Shown here piece after piece: positions 21,611 through 36,688 of a stretch of 64,000 bases of DNA. Made by a program: the position numbers and the translations under genes. Position 1 is the stretch's first letter, and the number at the start of each line of letters is the position of its first letter. The notes under the pieces were generated by a model, which saw only the letters and a list, made by a program, of their open reading frames with translations, was not told the origin of the DNA and ran no database searches. Source of the stretch: Desmodesmus armatus (lineage: Eukaryota; Chlorophyta; Chlorophyceae; Sphaeropleales; Scenedesmaceae); NCBI GenBank assembly GCA_007449985.2, contig VIIQ02000205.1, positions 85,058 through 149,057 of the forward strand, in the 5' to 3' direction.

Positions 21611-22080
21611 TATACCTCTGTATTTGTTGTACTCCCGCTTGGTTGTCACACCTGTCACCTCTCCCACTTTGGCAACCCAGCTTTCACGCGCATTGGCAAC
21701 CTCACAGCTAGCCAGGAACTGGACGAACTGCTGAAGGTGCGGCAGCGCCTGATCCCCCTGTGTTTGTTGTCTTTAGTTGTTGCACTCCCGCATGGCTGTC
21801 ACACCTGTCAACTTTCATAATTTGGCAACCCAGCTTTCACGGGAAATTGGCAACCTCACAGCTAGCCAGGAACAGGACGATGCCCTGAAGGTGCAACAAC
21901 ACCTGAACCCCTTGTGTTTCCTCACACCCGGCCTCCAGCAATCTACTTACTCCTCCCACTCTGTCAACTCAGCTGCCTACTAGGTGGTACCTGCATTGGC
22001 AACCTCACAGCTACCTAGCCAGGGGCTGGACAAAGTGTTGAAGGGGCCAACAGCCAACAACACCTGCTTCAAGTCCTTGT
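21535..22080 (+). repeat. Four tandem copies of the Gln-rich gene's terminal segment
   Basis: The segment ATTGGCAACCTCACAGCTAG recurs near 21539, 21690, 21846 and 21995, a period of about 155 bp. The first is the coding end of the gene. The next two still encode IGNLTASQE plus a helix-like stretch. The fourth is diverged and forms the left arm of a hairpin. Confidence 0.85.
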
Positions 22081-22181
22081 CCTGATGGTCAGAACAAGTA
22101 CTTGAAGCAGGTGTTGTTGGCTGTTGGCCCCTTCAACAGTTTGTCCAGCCCCTCGCTACTAGGTAGGTAGCTGTGAGGTTG
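22000..22181. repeat. Long near-perfect hairpin (inverted repeat)
   Basis: The left arm (22000-22080) and right arm (22094-22181) are reverse complements with few mismatches and a small 7-base bulge around 22155-22170, around a 13-base loop. The arms derive from the repeated tail of the upstream Gln-rich gene. A transcript of either strand would fold into a stem of more than 80 bp, the form of young microRNA or siRNA precursors. No open frame is kept across it. Confidence 0.9.
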
Positions 22182-22397
22182 GGAGTTCTCTCCTGCACCC
22201 TCCCACCCCACTCCACTCCTCACCACCCTCATCCTCTTTGATTGGTGACTTCACAGCCAATCAGGCACTGAATCCACCACCTCCCGGCGGTAGACACAAT
22301 TGGTTGTCAATCGCCCTGTCGCGCTCTTGTCGTCCCGGCTCGCCCGCTTTCTAGTCTTCCCCCTCCTCCCTCCCCTGCCCTCCTCATTTGTCCCGGC

Positions 22398-26174
<3,777 letters not shown>

Positions 26175-26898
26175 GGAATTCTCAGGAACAGCAGCAGCAG
26201 CAGCAGCAGCAGTGGTAGTGTGGTGGCCATAGCAGCAGCAGCTGGCAAAGTGGCAGTACAGAAGTAGGCATGGCAGGCGTTGGTGATGTTGAATGGTTTG
26301 GTACGAGCTCCTCCCCCCCCCCCCCCTATTGCTTCTGTCGGTGCAACCTTGTCAATGTTCCAATGGTCGGTATAGCTGGTTTCTAGATTGTGGCAAACAT
26401 CCGACAATGCCCCATGGCTCTTGTTTCACTGGCCAGTATGTTGTCCGTGTGGCTTTTGTTGCCAACAGATATTGCCAAGATAGGGTATATTTAGTGGCCA
26501 CCACCACAGCAGCAGTACGCTGTGTCTGCGCACCTGGTATTGAGAAAGATGGGCCACACATACAAACCCCAACAACAATTGCGTTGCCAACACAGCTGCT
26601 GAGATTCCAGCACCCGTGTGCAGGAACAGGATCAAGGCACACAATGACCGCAGGGCAACACAGCTTGTGCAGCAGGGATTGACCTCTCCAGACTGCTAGC
26701 AGCGCTTCCAGGGGGGTACATTCGTGATAGCGTGTTGTGTGGTCTGCCTGCGACACTTGCCGGCATGCATACCCGCCTTTTTTGTTTGGCATGCTGAACG
26801 TACTTTGAGGGCCCGTGGCAATGCCAGATAAAGACACACTGACCTGCATGTGTTGTTGCTCACAGGTGCACATGCTGAGCTATGCTTGGCGGGGCTAC
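26175..26898. other. 3' region of uS2m, no further gene seen
   Basis: The region holds a CAG run (26189-26212), a C-run near 26316 and no supported coding sequence. It probably contains the uS2m 3' UTR. Confidence 0.45.
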
Positions 26899-29800
26899 CA
26901 CTACGGGACAAGTCCGCCGGTTGCTGTCTGCGTAAAGGATTGTAAGCATGGGTTTACGGCATGTTCTCTCAGAGGTAAAACGTTTACTCCAACTGCCGCG
27001 GCGTAAACCTCTTACCAGCTGTGGAAAGGCTTGTAAAGGGCCTGTAAACTGTTTGCATCACACGTAAGGACCGGTGGTTGATGTATACCTCTAAAGGACG
27101 GTGTAAACATGCTGCAAAGGGGTTACGTAAGGTGGTTGAAGTTAGCTGATAACCACCGCTCAAGCGCCAGTATTCCAGCAAACAGGCGGTGCTATCTACG
27201 ATTGTACTTCCAAGCAGCTCGTCAGACTGCAATACGCAGTGGAGAAGCTTGGCTTGGAGCCCGTCGTGGTTGATCTGCTGCAGCAATCAGCTCAGGCGCA
27301 CAGAATGGCTGCCAAACCTGTGCCGGACGACTGCAAGATGCCTGTGAGCACGGTATGTCCTCGCTGGCTCCCACGTGGCGTCTGATCACGGTGCTGCTGT
27401 GAAGCAGCATGGTCGTTAAGCACCAAACCAGTGCTGGCACAGCTTCAGCGGCCCAAACGGGACAGCAAACGAGCCACAATTGCTCTTATTTGTATCACGT
27501 GCCACCAGCATGCTGAAAGCCTTCTGGCTTCGCGAGGGCCGTCCAACATCACATTGAGACAGATGGTTGATCTAAGCACAGATGTGTCTCTGTTGTTGCT
27601 GCTTGTGGTGGTTCTGCCAGTGTTTTCCTTTCAGCTGAGGGACAGGCGCATTTTCAAGGCATGGCATCATCCTCACACTGTTGGTAATCGCAGCAGCCTG
27701 TACACAGCTATGCTGCTTGGGGGTGAGTGTGGCCTTGCTGTCTCTGTGTTCGGCATTGGCTGGAGTGAGGTGATGTTGTTTATGCTTTCAATGGGACGGT
27801 TGCCACATCAGTAGCACCCCTGTGGCAGCTGGCAGAGCCCAGCCCTCGGCCCACAGATGTCTTGTTTGGTTGATGGCAGATGCAGACAGACAACATGCTG
27901 TTATGACTGCAAGCCACTCCTGCACATCGTCGCAAGGCTGTGTGAGTACAGTGGCCCACAAGTGTGCACAGAAGCATTGGCCACCTCAATCTGTTGCACT
28001 GCATGCAGGCCTGCAAAGGAGAGACCAGCTCAAGGCTAGGTGGCTGCACCAAGCAAAGGTGCATGGCTCCTGCTTGCTGGGCTGCTACTGCGGAGCAACC
28101 ATGGCCTGAAGATCTGGGCGGTCAGCATCATTATCGGCAGAGAGCTGCTGGCTGTCCAGGTATGCAATTGCTGTGGTGTGGCAGGACTCAGTTGCAGCAT
28201 GGCTGTCTGCATGACCCTGTGCGGCCTCTATCCTGCTGGTATTCCATGCTGCTGTTGCTTCTTCAGACCAGTCGATGAAGTGCGGTATGCCTCAGCAAGA
28301 CTAGCTTCAGCTAGACGAGGAGTTCAAACCTTTTCCGTGACTGAAAGTCCCTTGAGCATCAGCAGCCTTGAATCGCATCAACTTGACAGGCTGACAGGTT
28401 TGCGTCCCTCCTGTTTCACGCCACCTTCTCTGCAGTGTGAGCCAGCATGGTGGATGTCTCTGTGGACCGTCAATCAAGGCCGGCTGCGTGTTGATGACTA
28501 CAACAAGAAACAGCAGCTCAAGGTCAACTGTCAATGGGGCATGTGTGTTGCAGCATCGGCCCCTGGCATCATTGCGTCTGGTCTAACAGGCCGCACGGAG
28601 TCCAAGGGACATCAAGCCCAACCATCTCTCTGGACATGGTCGTCAACAGCAAGTGCAGCAGGTGTGTGTGCAATGTCTGAGGCTGGCAGGTCAGGCCAAC
28701 CTTGGCTTGGTTAAGCACTGAAGTAGGCCGGAACGGCTTAGTGACTGGGGCATGTTCCTTCTAACAAGTGTGAGAATCATTCAGGGGTTTCTGGTGCAGT
28801 CACATGGACTGGTGTTCATAACAGAGTATGTCACAGCCTGTCTGGGTGTTGCAGTACACGATTGTCCACATCAGCTCCTTACACATCACCCTGACAGACA
28901 CCCTGATGTCTTGTGATGCAGGTGTCTTGTCCACATGCTGGGCTGCTGCTGCATGACTGGGCAAGTGCCATTGACAAACTGCAGGAGAGGCATGATTGGT
29001 TGCACGCTGGCGGTGCATTGTGGTGCGGGTGCACCCTCATCAGCGGGCCCTGCCGCCATATGTCGCTCCTTTGATGCATCCACTTGCAGCTGGTTGAGCC
29101 CAACAGCTGTTTGTGTCGTGGTTGCGCACGACCGTGTTGGTTGTCCAGGATCAAGGTGGCAGCATGGTTGGTATTCACACACCCTTGGGTGGATGTTGTG
29201 TGGTGGCACTGGTGTGGGTGTAGGTGTTGCAAGTGGTGGGGGTTTAGGTGTTGCAATTGGTTGGGACACTGGTGCAGGGGCTGTTGGGGTGGTCGTTCTG
29301 CGCGCGTCAGCCCCTGTCTTGATGCATGGGCAAGCTTTTGGAGAGCAGTGAAGCAGCTGTGCACTGGACATGTTGTTTGCCTTACAGGACACAAGTGGTC
29401 GAAGTGGCGGCTGCTGAACTTTCAGCTCAGTGCATTGATGTGCAGGTGCACGTCTTGGTGCTGGTGCACAACTGCTTGTGTAATGCTACGTCACCTGCTG
29501 TGCTGCACAATGGTGTGCATGGTGTAGGAGCTGGTGTACACTCGCACAACGGGCCGCGGCCACTTGCAAGTGGCAACATGTCTGCATGCCATGTTACTAC
29601 TCACATGCCGTGCCATGAGGCTGGGGGCACTGCAGCTGCAGCAAGCATGCCACACGCACATATATGGTAGTAGCAAAGGCGTATCTATCAGCTGTCCAAG
29701 CAACAAAAAGTCTGCAGCAGGCAAACCATTTGCGTACAGCCTGTACAGCCAGTAAACTGTGTTTGCATATGTAAACAGTTTTCTGCAGGAGTAAATCGAG

Positions 29801-30130
29801 TGTAAATACTTGTTTACATTGTAAACTTCTGTACACATGTGGAAATGTTTCACATAACCCAGGCATCTGCGTAAAATGTATGCAGGGTGAGTTTGCCTCT
29901 GAGTTTACAGCTGTTTCGCGAGAGCCCCCGGTTTACAGGCCTTTACATGGGGTATTTACATATGTTAACACTGCAAGTGCAAACTGTTTACACTGCGCAA
30001 TACTGTTTACGGCAGCACCAGATTGCAAAAGGTTTACGCGGTGCCGTTGATGCTTACGCACTATTTACAGGCGTTAACCTTCCCGTGCAGAACATTTACA
30101 CGCTGCAACCAGGCGGTTTGTCCCGTAGTG
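26899..30130. mobile_element. CACTA (EnSpm)-type DNA transposon, 3.2 kb
   Basis: The left end at 26899 begins CACTACGGGACAAGTCCGCC, and the reverse complement of the right end at 30130 begins CACTACGGGACAAACCGCC, followed by GGTTGC at both. These are terminal inverted repeats opening with the diagnostic CACTA. Inside each end lies a subterminal field of short repeats: GTAAAC/GTAAAG at 26930-27140, and its inverse GTTTAC/CTTTAC at 29740-30110, in opposite orientation, as in CACTA elements. Flanking triplets are TAC (left) and TAT (right), a 3-bp target duplication with one mismatch at best. No recognisable TNP2-type transposase was seen, so the element may be non-autonomous or carry an unfamiliar transposase. 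Confidence 0.85.
27186..28159 (+). CDS. Unidentified spliced gene inside the CACTA element
   Basis: Three exon-like segments join in phase: 27186-27352 (AIYDCTSKQLVRLQYAVE, EPVVVDLLQQ), 27635-27722 (LRDRRIFKAWHHPHT, SLYTAMLLGG) and 28009-28058 (LQRRDQLKARWLHQAK). All have clean AG and GT borders. A further segment ending at 28159 (LKIWAVSIIIGRELLAVQ, with GTATGC donor) and one near 29391-29448 (VVEVAAAELSAQCIDVQ) may belong to it. The product could be a diverged transposase or a host gene fragment captured by the element. I do not recognise the family, and the start and stop are unknown. Confidence 0.4.
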
Positions 30131-30872
30131 TATACAACGTGGCTGGGTTCCTCCAGGAAGCTTAGTCTGGTCCCCATGGTGCACCATACATGCATGTGAC
30201 ACTAGAACCTTGAAGGGATGAAATTAAACCCTCGTTAAGTCTCATTGGTCAGGGGCAGACGCCCTCGGGCCGTCGGGATGCTACTCGTTCACAAGTGCAC
30301 ACGTGTGATCATGACTAATGTGATGCTTACAGGAGCCGTTCATCGACCCTCGGCGTCAGCACATGTTAAAATTGTTTGGGGATGCTTTCTTACCAGCTGG
30401 TCTGAACGCTTGCTTGATATGTACAGTATCGTGGTGGTAGTGCTACTGCTGCTGCTCAGTGCCATCTAGGCTATCTACGGCACGGCAGGTCCATTGTCAG
30501 AAAATTACCACAGGATGACATCGACAGGGTGCGTCGCGGCAAACGGGGGACCACTGGTTACTAGTGACTGGAGACCCCTGCGTTTCGGGACGTTGGACGC
30601 CTTGCTTGCCAGCACCATGATTGCCAATCTTTCAAAGATCTCGGTATAGCACAAGGAATTGCACTTGTATGAAGACCTGCATGTGCCTGGTACAGTGTGG
30701 TATTGCATGCCACCAGGCTGGGACTTCAACTTCAGCAGTATCAGCGCACACGAGTGCACATGTGCACATGTCCGACCTTCCGTTCTTACAAGCATAGCCA
30801 CCAGCCTGGGTGGCAATGGGCTGCACCAACCACGATGTAACTGATGTGTGGCATGGCTGCTGCTGCGTGCAG
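30131..30872. other. Gap between transposon and lipase gene
   Basis: The lipase gene must have an exon upstream of 30873, because that exon starts in mid-codon. A possible one lies near 30470-30520 (IVRKLPQDDIDRVRR), but its phase is not secured. Nothing else is supported. Confidence 0.35.
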
Positions 30873-33800
30873 GGATTCAACCACAGTCAAGGGCAATGTG
30901 CTGTGCTACTTCTTCCGCACTACCGCACATGGCTACCCAAACGTAGGGCGAGTGAAGCCCTTCACGCACCCAGAGGTGTCAGACACGGACTTTTGCATCC
31001 CGCACATCAAGGACAAGCCATCACTGGGCATCGCACTCAGCGGGGGCGGCTTCAGGGGAGCAACGTGTGCTGCTGGCTGGGTCAGAGGCCTGCACATGGT
31101 GAGAGGGGGGCATCAACTTGGCGGACTCGGTCACGTCCCACAGGGCGCAAGTGCTGCATGAAAATTATATGCATGTGTGCAACAATTCACCACTAGGCGT
31201 TGTTATAGGGTTCCCCCACAAAGCCAAGACCAGGAGCGTGACGGCACAAAACTGATCACCCCCCCCCCTCTCCTACATCATGTCTTTTTGGGCCAGGAAC
31301 CTCACCACCCCCCTCCGGCACTTGTTTTGGGTAGTGATTCCCTTGCCAAGTTGCGGACGAGCTGCTGCACCCTATCCGCAGTGCTATATTCCTGCCACCT
31401 CAGGGCCTCAGCAGCAGGCTTGGCCTCATCATGCAGGCACAGTGGCTGGAGCACACGTGCACTGAATTGGGCTCCCGCTGAACGAGCTTTAAAGCCTTGC
31501 TGCTGCGCTCGGGTGCTGCAGATCCACCTGCCAGATGGCTCCATCGCACTGAGCCAGGTGCAGTACCTATCCAGCACCTCTGGCGGCTCCTGGTTTAATG
31601 CTGCCTTCTCATACAAGGTGCGCTCTGTGACACAGTCAAGCAAGCGGGCGATACCAAATCAAGCCATGCGGTTGGCAGCCATTGGTTGTTGCCTGCGTAA
31701 GTGTGTACAATTGGCCATGTGGTATAGATCAGGTTAGCACTGATATAGGACAGCTGCAGCACATCACGGCGGCAGCACAACAATAGCACAACAATGTTTT
31801 CAACAGCACCACAGAGCAGCTGCTTGCCCGATGGAGTACCTCAACACTTAGCACTGGTGCTGGTCATGTTCTTACCCAGGTTTGTTTGTCTTAAATGTGG
31901 CTTGACGGATTTTTCTACTTGCGTGCATTGCCACATGTGTGGTTGTGTAGGCCCCTGTAGACCACAAGCAGCTGCCCCTGGATGACTTCTTCGAGAGGTA
32001 CATCGAGGTAAGCTCGACTGCAGTAGTCTTTCATTCACTGCAGTGGCGTAAGCTGTTCGCACACAGCTTCATTCTTTGGGATTCTGCTGTGCAAGCACTG
32101 CATCTCAGTTCCTAGGTGGTGCCAAAAAGTGCGCTTTCGGCTCATGCGGTTTCTTGCTGGCTGTTACTGTGCCTCAGCATACCAAGCCTTGTGCACATGA
32201 AAACTGCCTACTGCTGCTGTGCCTCTTTCTGCTACATCTGCAGCCAGTGAACCTGTCACTGGCAGAACTGCGGCAGGACTACCCCAAGAGCAGCCGCAGC
32301 TTTGAGGCAGCCATAGCTGCTCACAATGCTCTGGACACTCTACTACATAAGCATCACCAGTGCTTGCTGAGGCCTGTAGGCAAATTTCCAGCATGTGAGC
32401 TGCAGACATGTGCACCTGCACCACAGAGAGCACTACTGTACTGCATGAGCTGTACAGTGTACTGCACAGAGCGCAACTGCAAACGCAGCGACAGTGTCGC
32501 TCTTTCCATTTGATGTAGTGACTGTGGACAATGCGCAGCGCATCATACCACTCTATGATGCTGTGTCATGTAGGGTGGCCATGACACAGAATTAGTGACA
32601 GTAAGGCAATGCTGCACGTCAAGTGTCCACTACTTCACACAGCCATGCATATGCTGTAACAGTGTGCGCCGCATTCTGCATGCAGTGGAGGACCTGCCCT
32701 GCACAAGCGATGAAGATATCGAGGTCCGGCTGCCGGACCGGCTGCGGCAGCAGGCGCGTCGTCAGCAACTACTTGATTTTTTGCTGGGTGATCAGGAGGC
32801 TGGTGATGAAGGCAAGGGGTTGTCCAAGGTGCCTTCCTGGGTGAAGCCCTGGACAGCAGCAGTGGCAAAGGTGGGTGGACCGTAAGCATTAGATTGGAAA
32901 CATGCAGTTACCAAGGGCATAGGCTTCCTTCGCACCCCCAGCAGCAGGTGTTGTGTTGCTGAAACCTACACATCATGTTGCAGCCTGTGATCTTGCACTC
33001 TGTGCTAAGTACTTGTTTGTGTGAAACTTGTAGACCTTCCTTAAGCCATACAGCCTCAACATATTTCACGACAGCACTATCAGTGCGGCCAGCACCATAG
33101 GCGATATCGCCAACAAGCGTGCTGCTGCAGCTGCTGCGGAGGTGCTGCTTGCATGTACTGACCAGAACAGGTAAGTCCGGCTGCTGCCAATTGACTGGCT
33201 GCTGGCGACTGCTTGCACTGCAAGGTCACCTTTGCAGCATGTGTACCCTGCAGCAATCAACAGCCCTTGGTCCACTTTGACACCTCGAGCATCTGCGCAT
33301 TTGCGGCATTGCCTAAAGAAGTGGCCTGCCCAGTTTCCAATGAATTGCACTGGCATGTGTGCTACCTTGTTGCCACCGGCTGGTCACAAACACCAATGTT
33401 TGTCAAGTGCGGCTGACCTGATAATTAGGCTGGCCGCCACTCATCAACGTGGCTGGTTGTGGCCCATGCCGCATGCATGTGCTCTCATCATTTGCCCGAA
33501 GACCCTTTCCCATCCTGACAGGCACAGGTTTGCGCCTCCCAGGAAAGGATGGGAACAGCATGTACCCCATAGAGGTGAGCCTCATGGCTACATGCGGCAG
33601 AACACACTCTTTGCATCAGCATGTTGTAACATGTGGCGTGCGTGATGCAAGGGAGATAATGTGGTGTGGGTGGGTGCATGGTCATTGTGCGCATGCCATG
33701 CGGCATGTGCTGAAACACGCAGGCCTGCAAGACAAAAACCCTGAGCAGCATATATGTGCACTCCTACGACTTGGTGGTGCAGAGCCACCCTGCAGTGCAG

Positions 33801-36463
33801 CAGCATTTGTGTGACAGTACTCGGGTCTCACCTCACCTCACCTCAGGCTGAGGTGCAGCGCTGGGTTGGCCACTACCCAAGTGTGTGTGCTGCCGTTGCA
33901 GTTCTCACCCCTGTACTTCGGGACGCCCAGCTCCTTTGCCGCAAAGTGGGACAGCAAGCCAGCGTTGGGAGGAGGCTATGTGGAGCCGTGGGGCCTGAAT
34001 GCGGTCCCAGGCAAGCTGTGTTGCAAGGAGGATGGAATCACTGGGGTGAGCAGACACTGGTTTTGAGACTCAATGTTTTTGAGACAGAAATCATGATACA
34101 GGAAAGCGTCCATTGTATACTCCTGTGCCATGCTGACACATGGCCGCCGCTGGCATGATGGTGGCTTGTGACGGATGGTCACGGAGGTCCGAGTGAGTCA
34201 TAAGCGGGCTGTCAACGGGTCGACAGACTGCAACGCCCCGGTCGTCACATTCAGACCCTGACCTGAGGGGCCGGGATCTTTCAACCTGGCGTAGACCCTA
34301 TAGGCGACCTCATGAGACCTTGGTTTTCTGGCTACCGAGCTTGAGACGTCGTCTCCCAAAACCTGTGCTGTAGTGTGCTATGTTTGTGCTTGCACAACCT
34401 GGCTCATCCATTGCATCTGCCACTTGTCTTGCTACCCACAGACGGTTGTTGTTGCCAGAGGCGCGTCATGCCACACAGTGCCCCTCGCACAGGCAGTCTC
34501 CATCTCTTCCTCCTTCCTGGCTGGTGCAGCACGCGACAGCTCCACGCTTGCACAGGAGCTCGCCAGCACTGAAGAACTGCTGAACTGGGGATGCCTACCC
34601 AACAAGTCTAAGAGTGGGTGTTCATGATTTGTGCTGCAATGGACAGCATGATTCGTTGTCCAGAAACTGCAACTTGCAATCAAATAGGGACTTACACAAC
34701 AATGACTGATACCTGGCAGCTGCCCTGACAGTGTACACAGTTGGACTGAGTCCATATTGGTGGCTTCCTTTGGAAAAAGAATGATAATGCTGGCTCATCT
34801 CACTGTTTCCGGTTCTGTTTTCGATTGAGTGAGACAGGGGTCACTGGGCCAGAGTGCCACAAGACGCACTTTGCTGATGGCGGCTCCACTGACAACCTGG
34901 CAGTGATGCCGCTCCTGCGGCGTGGCGTGAGATGCCTGATCCTGTTCGTGGCTTCAGCTACACCCCCTGATGACACCTGGCAGCGTTTTGCAAACGGTGA
35001 GTGACAGCATTGGCCGGCTTTGCACATCATGTTGTAGGCGATGTAACATACAGCTGCCGTACAGAGAGCACCTGTTGCAGCCTACACGATGTTGTCTGTT
35101 GCCCGCACGCCCTTGCAATCGGCCGTTTTATGCTCCAACTGTATCACCTGCAGAGAAGAGTGAAATTGCGGCCCTATTTGGTGCTGCAAGGGTCAGCGGT
35201 GACAGCGGTGTGGCGGTTAAGAAGATGAACGGCATGTGCCATGTGTTTGGCCAGACCCAAGTTGAAGGCGAGATGCTCTTCAGGGTAGGCGGCTGCATGA
35301 ATCCATAGCAAGACACATTGTCCACCGGCACGTGCCAATGCAGGTGACTGGCACGTGGCCAGTGGATGGTGCTACATAGTGATTGTGACTTCATGGTGCA
35401 CCTTTGAACTGTCATTCAGCTTCTGTGTTCTACAGGTGGCTGCATGCTCCTGCAAGTATTGTTGGCCTGCTCATGATATGCATGTTCCCCTCGTTGTGGT
35501 TGATGCAAACCTTCAGGTTCGTGCTGTTGTTGTACACAGGAGCTATTTGAGTCTCTGCACAGCAAGCTGCGTGCTGGCAAACCTGGCTACCACCGCACCA
35601 CTTATATGGTCAAGGAGAACGCCTTCTTCCACATCCCAGCAAGGGCAGAGGTGAGAGTTGTTCTAAGACACCAGCAGGAGTACATGTAGCATTCATTTGT
35701 GTCTGTACACGTACAAGCAATTTGGGAGAGCAGGACAACCAAAGCAGGTGATTTCTTGTGTTCTTCCAGCTGCAATCTGAAGGGCGCACAGGAGCGCTGA
35801 TAAGGACTCACGCACTTGAAGTGCCAGTACATGCTACCTGTCTTCAGGACTGACCTGTTGTGCATGCTACTTTACTCTGCATGTACAAACTCAGCCAGTG
35901 GAGGTGCTGTGGATCCACAACCAGCAGTGGAATGACTGGGAGAGCTCCCTGCCTCCGGAGACCCTAAACAAGCTGTTGGAAGACAGGAGGGGCACGAGCG
36001 GTGGCGGCAAGGGTGTGCACCACAAAAGTGTGATGGAGAGGCAGAACTTTCATAGTATGCAGGAATCACATGAGGGGGTAAGTTTGCTATACCAAAATAT
36101 GGTTTGAGTGTGGCAGCAGCTGCTGTAGCTGCGCTGTATTTGCATGCAACCAAACCACGCCCACTATATACCAGAAGCAGCTAGACAACATGGCCACACT
36201 TGCTCAGCAGTTGTGTCAAAGGTTGCCCCTCAACGGAATGCACAGGGTGCGTGCGCCTGCCGGCGCTTGACACACTCGTGTCAATCCCCTGTTGGTGCCT
36301 GCAGTTTGGGACTCAAGACACACTCTACCGCTTCCCCTACTTCACAACCTGCTCATATGACTACAGCAGCGCTGCAGTCAAGATGCTCAGTCAGATGTCC
36401 ACAGCAGTGTTGCTGCAGCCTGACGTCAAGCAGCACATCACTGACCTGGTGTACAGGGCACAG
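30873..36463 (+). CDS. Cytosolic phospholipase A2 / patatin-like lipase
   Basis: Exons recognised in phase: 30873-31098, 31522-31617, 31951-32007, 32244-?, 32686-32870, 33034-33170, 33502-33574, 33902-34045, 34442-34617, 34830-34996, 35154-35284, 35540-35650, 35895-36077 and 36305-36463. Catalytic features are in order: the oxyanion-hole loop GIALSGGGFRG in the first exon, the nucleophile serine in YLSSTSGGSWFNA in the second, and the partner Asp in HFADGGSTDNLAVMPLL in the exon at 34830. Also typical are MYPIE joined to FSPLYFGTP, and RFPYFTT near the end. This Ser-Asp dyad hydrolyses acyl esters of phospholipids. The first exon or exons and one junction (about 32340-32686) are not resolved. 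No signal peptide can be judged. The following exon (36689) is also in phase 0, so the protein may continue. Confidence 0.78.
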
Positions 36464-36688
36464 GTAAACAAAGGCAGCCTGAAGTCGGACTGCAAACCAT
36501 GCGGCTGCTTAGGCTCAGTGATCACATTGCTACGTATCACAATTGTTGAGCATTTGGTGGCAAAATGAGCACTTTATCATGCTTTGTGTAGCATCCCTTT
36601 TGGGGTGACTGCACAGCTGTTGTGCAGCCGCCGGACTGGATCTGCCATACCCGCTGTGCCTACAGCTTCTCGTTTTGCTTTGGTACAG

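Noticed and set aside
34190..34350. Possible SINE-like segment in a lipase intron, faintly similar to 6785-6850
   Set aside because: The shared words are short and no tRNA-like box A/box B pair or tail could be established.
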